Part shown: piece after piece, positions 61,785-64,000 of the stretch
Numbering within the stretch: position 1 is the stretch's first letter
How the letters are laid out: each line of letters begins with the position of its first letter
From: Microbacterium sp. 10M-3C3
GTDB taxonomy: Bacteria > Actinomycetota > Actinomycetes > Actinomycetales > Microbacteriaceae
Length of the DNA stretch: 64,000 nt
Direction: 5' to 3'
Assembly: GCF_003931875.1 (NCBI RefSeq)
Contig: NZ_CP034245.1
Coordinates: 1,736,001-1,800,000, forward strand
Position numbers and translations under genes: made by a program
The notes under the pieces: model-generated
What the model was told of the DNA's origin: nothing
What the model saw: only the letters and a program-made list of their open reading frames with translations
The model's database searches: none

Positions 61785-62225
61785 ATGCGAACCAAAGAAT
61801 CCCTGTGGGGCTTCTTCGCCAGCGACCCGCAGTTGTCCTTCAACGAGGACGGTGAGGCGCGGATGTTCGCCTGGATCGGTCAGGAGCAGTTCGAGCGCAA
61901 CCCAGACGGCTCGTTCACCCAGGGCGAGACGAAGTTCTACCCGTTCAAGATGTTCCGGCGTAGCGCGGAGCACGCTTACGAGAAGTTCGCGCGCGGCGAC
62001 AACTTCGTCGCCAGCGGCCACGTCCAGAAGTTCAGCTACACGAAGAATGGTGAGACGGTCAGCGGCGAGGAGTTCATCGCCACGCACATCGGCCCCGACG
62101 CCGCCCGCACGAGTTACGCCGTCGACCGTGGCCGGTCGCGGTCGCAGCAGGTCGAGAGCGCGCCCATCGAAGCGCCCGACCCGACCCTCCCGCAGCAGCC
62201 GTCGCCCCGACCGATGACGCTGTGA
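61785..62225 (+). CDS. Single-stranded DNA-binding protein (SSB-like)
   Basis: A 146-residue OB-fold protein: SLWGFFASDPQLSFNEDGEARMFAWIG, FYPFKMFRRSAEHAYEKFARGDNFVASGH and GEEFIATHIGPD match the SSB beta-barrel pattern; the acidic SSB tail is absent. It would coat the transferred strand or assist the prim-pol. Its promoter lies in the 91 bases shared with the divergent gene at 60884-61693. Confidence 0.82.
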   Translation: MRTKESLWGFFASDPQLSFNEDGEARMFAWIGQEQFERNPDGSFTQGETKFYPFKMFRRSAEHAYEKFARGDNFVASGHVQKFSYTKNGETVSGEEFIATHIGPDAARTSYAVDRGRSRSQQVESAPIEAPDPTLPQQPSPRPMTL

Positions 62226-62234
62226 GGCCGCGTC

Positions 62235-62849
62235 ATGACCACCGAGACGACGCTGTTCCCGCCGGACGATCCCGACTTCGACGTGCCCCCGCTCGAAGAA
62301 CCGGAGCCGGAGCCGGTGACACCTTCGCCGAGGCCGGCCAAGGAGCCAGACGCCGAGACGGAGGATGCGCCCGAGCCGCCGCGTCCCGTGAACTGGAACA
62401 TCCTGACCGCGGCCGAAGCACAGGTCGAGTGGCTGGAGCTGAACGCCTTCGTGAACTGGCTGCGCCACGAGTTCGGGCTGAGCGTGAATGTCGTGCCGCC
62501 ATACTGGCACCGGCACCCGGAGCTGGTGTGGCCGCTGTCGGCGCTGCGCCAGCACTACCTGAATGCCTACGACAAGAAGCAGCACGGCTCGGCACCCTTC
62601 GGCTGGTGGCGAGACTTCTGGGCTTTCATCCCGCAGCTCCGGGACGCGGTGACGGCGTGCGGGACGAAGCTCAACACGGATCGCCCGACGCGGCAGGCTG
62701 TCTGGCCGGGCGAAGACGACCTGCCCCCGGTCACGGAGACGATCATCCCCAACCGGGACGCCGACTTCACGCAGTTCGTCAAGGAGGACGTGGCACGCAG
62801 GCAGGCCATCGAGGACGAGTTCTACGCCCGCCTCGCGGCGGAGCAATAG
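62235..62849 (+). CDS. DUF4913 domain protein
   Basis: A 204-residue protein: an acidic, Pro/Glu-rich N-terminal 50 residues, then the DUF4913 core with WLELNAFVNWLRHEFG, PPYWHRHPELVWPLSALRQHY and GWWRDFWAFIPQLRDAV. DUF4913 proteins occur in actinobacterial mobile elements next to ssb genes; their job is unknown. Nine bases after the SSB-like gene. Confidence 0.85.
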   Translation: MTTETTLFPPDDPDFDVPPLEEPEPEPVTPSPRPAKEPDAETEDAPEPPRPVNWNILTAAEAQVEWLELNAFVNWLRHEFGLSVNVVPPYWHRHPELVWPLSALRQHYLNAYDKKQHGSAPFGWWRDFWAFIPQLRDAVTACGTKLNTDRPTRQAVWPGEDDLPPVTETIIPNRDADFTQFVKEDVARRQAIEDEFYARLAAEQ

Positions 62850-62869
62850 GGCGCGGACGGTGACTGCGA

Positions 62870-64000
62870 ATGGCGCGGCAGCGATCCCGGAAGCCCTGGC
62901 CGGGGCAACTGGAGTTCGATCTGTGGGGGCTCGACGAGCCCGCGGCCGACGCCGCGCTCACCGCAACTCGGGAGGCTGGGGGAGGCGATGAACAAGTACG
63001 GGCAGATGGCGCTGTCCCACTGGCAGGCGACGGCCCCGAGCCGAGTGGCGGAGCTGACCGATCCGGCGGCATTCTTCGAGGCGATGGGCCTGGAGATGCA
63101 GACGCAGGTGACGAACCTCGCGTCAATGCTGGCGGGGAGCGACCGGCAGGGGGAGACTTTCTTGCAGAAGGTCGCCCGGCTGACAGCAGCCCGGAAGCAG
63201 GCGGAGGAGGTCGTGATGTCACAACTGGCGTGGATCACCGACCCGAGCCTGCCGCTGGATCAGGCGCGGGAGGAATGGGAGCAGACCCGGCCCTCCGACG
63301 AGAACCTGATCCTCTGGGCGGAGCGGATGCAGGACTGCCCGGATTCGATGCCCTCCTCCGTGGAACTGGAGGAACTGGCGAAGAAGTGGGCGCTCAGCGT
63401 CGAGTTCCTGCTGGAGCTCGTGGCGACGGAGCCCCCGCGGGAGTACATGCGGGCGAACCAGGCGACGCTCGCCGAGGCGGCGACGATCCGCTTCTTCCGC
63501 GAGCTGCGGTAGCGCCCCGTTTCGTCCCTGCCTCGCAGGACGACCTCGGGCCGTCAGGCGCGAAAGCGCGCTATCGGGCGAACGTGGAGGCGATCCAGCT
63601 CATCCACGATCTGAACTCGACGGGTCGCCCCGTGTCCCCGGAAGGTCAGCGCGTGCTCGCCCGCTGGTCGAGCTGGGGCGCGATCCCCGAGGTGTTCGAT
63701 GACCTGAAGCCCGATTGGGATGCCGAGCGCGCCGAGCTGCGCGAGCTGCTGAGCGACGACGAGTGGGAGGCCGCGGAGCGGACGACCATCAACGCGCATT
63801 ACACCGACCCGACGATCGCCCGGCAGGTGTGGCGACTGCTGGACGGCCTGGGGTTCAGCGGAGGCGCGGTCCTGGAGCCCGGCTCCGGGGCGGGCACGTT
63901 CATCGGCCTCGCGCCGGAGTCGGCACAGATGACCGGAGTGGAACTCGATCCGCTGACGGCGGCGATCTGCGCCGAGCTGTACCCGCACGCGACCGTCCGC
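62870..64000 (+). CDS. N6-adenine DNA methylase/helicase, N-terminal part (runs off the window)
   Basis: The frame from the ATG at 62870 stays open for 377 codons to the window edge. It begins MARQRSRKPWPGQLEFDLWG, a conserved-looking start. A Gly/Pro/Ala-rich stretch of about 175 residues follows, then KARYRANVEAIQLIHDL, the WSSWGAIPEVFDDL motif, TTINAHYTDP and the AdoMet-binding VLEPGSGAGTFIGLAPE, as in large Eco57I-type methylase-helicases of actinobacterial elements. The low-complexity part coincides with another gene in the next frame. There is no start codon between that gene's stop and the conserved domain, so translation must start within or before it. Confidence 0.75.
   Translation, partial: MARQRSRKPWPGQLEFDLWGLDEPAADAALTATREAGGGDEQVRADGAVPLAGDGPEPSGGADRSGGILRGDGPGDADAGDEPRVNAGGERPAGGDFLAEGRPADSSPEAGGGGRDVTTGVDHRPEPAAGSGAGGMGADPALRREPDPLGGADAGLPGFDALLRGTGGTGEEVGAQRRVPAGARGDGAPAGVHAGEPGDARRGGDDPLLPRAAVAPRFVPASQDDLGPSGAKARYRANVEAIQLIHDLNSTGRPVSPEGQRVLARWSSWGAIPEVFDDLKPDWDAERAELRELLSDDEWEAAERTTINAHYTDPTIARQVWRLLDGLGFSGGAVLEPGSGAGTFIGLAPESAQMTGVELDPLTAAICAELYPHATVR
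62988..63512 (+). CDS. Nested hypothetical protein (174 aa), overlapping the methylase frame
   Basis: A 174-residue protein, MNKYGQMALSHWQATAPSR at the start, then LTDPAAFFEAMGLEMQTQV and EELAKKWALSVEFLLELV. Composition is that of a real soluble helical protein, and similar proteins occur in actinobacterial conjugative elements (from memory). GGGGGAGG lies just before the ATG. The whole gene sits in the +1 frame inside the reading frame of the methylase gene. Its function is unknown. Confidence 0.72.
   Translation: MNKYGQMALSHWQATAPSRVAELTDPAAFFEAMGLEMQTQVTNLASMLAGSDRQGETFLQKVARLTAARKQAEEVVMSQLAWITDPSLPLDQAREEWEQTRPSDENLILWAERMQDCPDSMPSSVELEELAKKWALSVEFLLELVATEPPREYMRANQATLAEAATIRFFRELR

Overview
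The window is high-GC DNA with actinobacterial gene content. The flank (leucyl aminopeptidase, lpdA, sucB with two lipoyl domains, DUF4191, RDD protein, type I glnA with a GlnR-like box) looks like a Microbacteriaceae chromosome, most likely Microbacterium or a close relative. The genus is inferred from arrangement and sequence style, not proven.

Layout. (1) 1-7512 is conserved chromosome: the end of pepA, lpdA, sucB, a membrane-anchored unknown, DUF4191, RDD, glnA and its hairpin. (2) From about 7520 to the window end is an integrative conjugative element (ICE) that continues past the right edge. Its left part (7.5-13.8 kb) carries att-like short repeats, a small membrane protein, a MobF relaxase-helicase, three small unknowns and the C-terminal stub of a DUF499-type ATPase. 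(3) About 13.8-41.4 kb is catabolic and redox cargo. (4) About 41.4-43.96 kb is a frameshifted, truncated SNF2-type helicase. (5) 44.0-47.3 kb is a four-gene minus-strand control operon (XRE regulator, ImmA/IrrE-type protease, membrane protein, membrane-anchored alpha/beta hydrolase) facing an array of four 14-bp palindromes. (6) 47.4-64 kb is the transfer operon: prim-pol, DUF2637, ParB-like, VirB8-like, lysozyme/M23 peptidase, two pilin-like proteins, TrbL, SCO6880-like, VirB4 and VirD4 ATPases, an SSB-like protein, DUF4913, and the start of a large methylase with a second gene nested in another frame.

How the cargo works together. The 14-35 kb block encodes every step needed to take a cyclic alcohol to central metabolites: SDR (alcohol to ketone), two Baeyer-Villiger monooxygenases (ketone to lactone), two HSL-type hydrolases (lactone to omega-hydroxy acid), a 6-hydroxyhexanoate-dehydrogenase-like enzyme, an aldehyde dehydrogenase (to a dicarboxylate), a CaiB-type CoA-transferase, an acyl-CoA dehydrogenase, an enoyl-CoA hydratase, a 3-hydroxyacyl-CoA dehydrogenase and a thiolase. 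This matches the logic of cyclopentanol/cyclohexanol catabolism (cpn/chn pathways), but the genes are scattered over several transcription units under one LysR and two AcoR-like regulators. Units in this block share an oriented GGTATTGGAC-like motif upstream. Beside it lies a SoxR module (soxR, ferredoxin, LLM flavoprotein, sodA, flavin reductase, MFS pump) with two near-perfect sox boxes.

The cargo appears to have replaced the middle of an older defence cassette: a helicase truncated on its right edge and a DUF499 stub on its left edge have the same orientation and are both broken exactly at the cargo borders. No tRNA, rRNA, CRISPR array, insertion sequence or integrase gene was recognised in the window.
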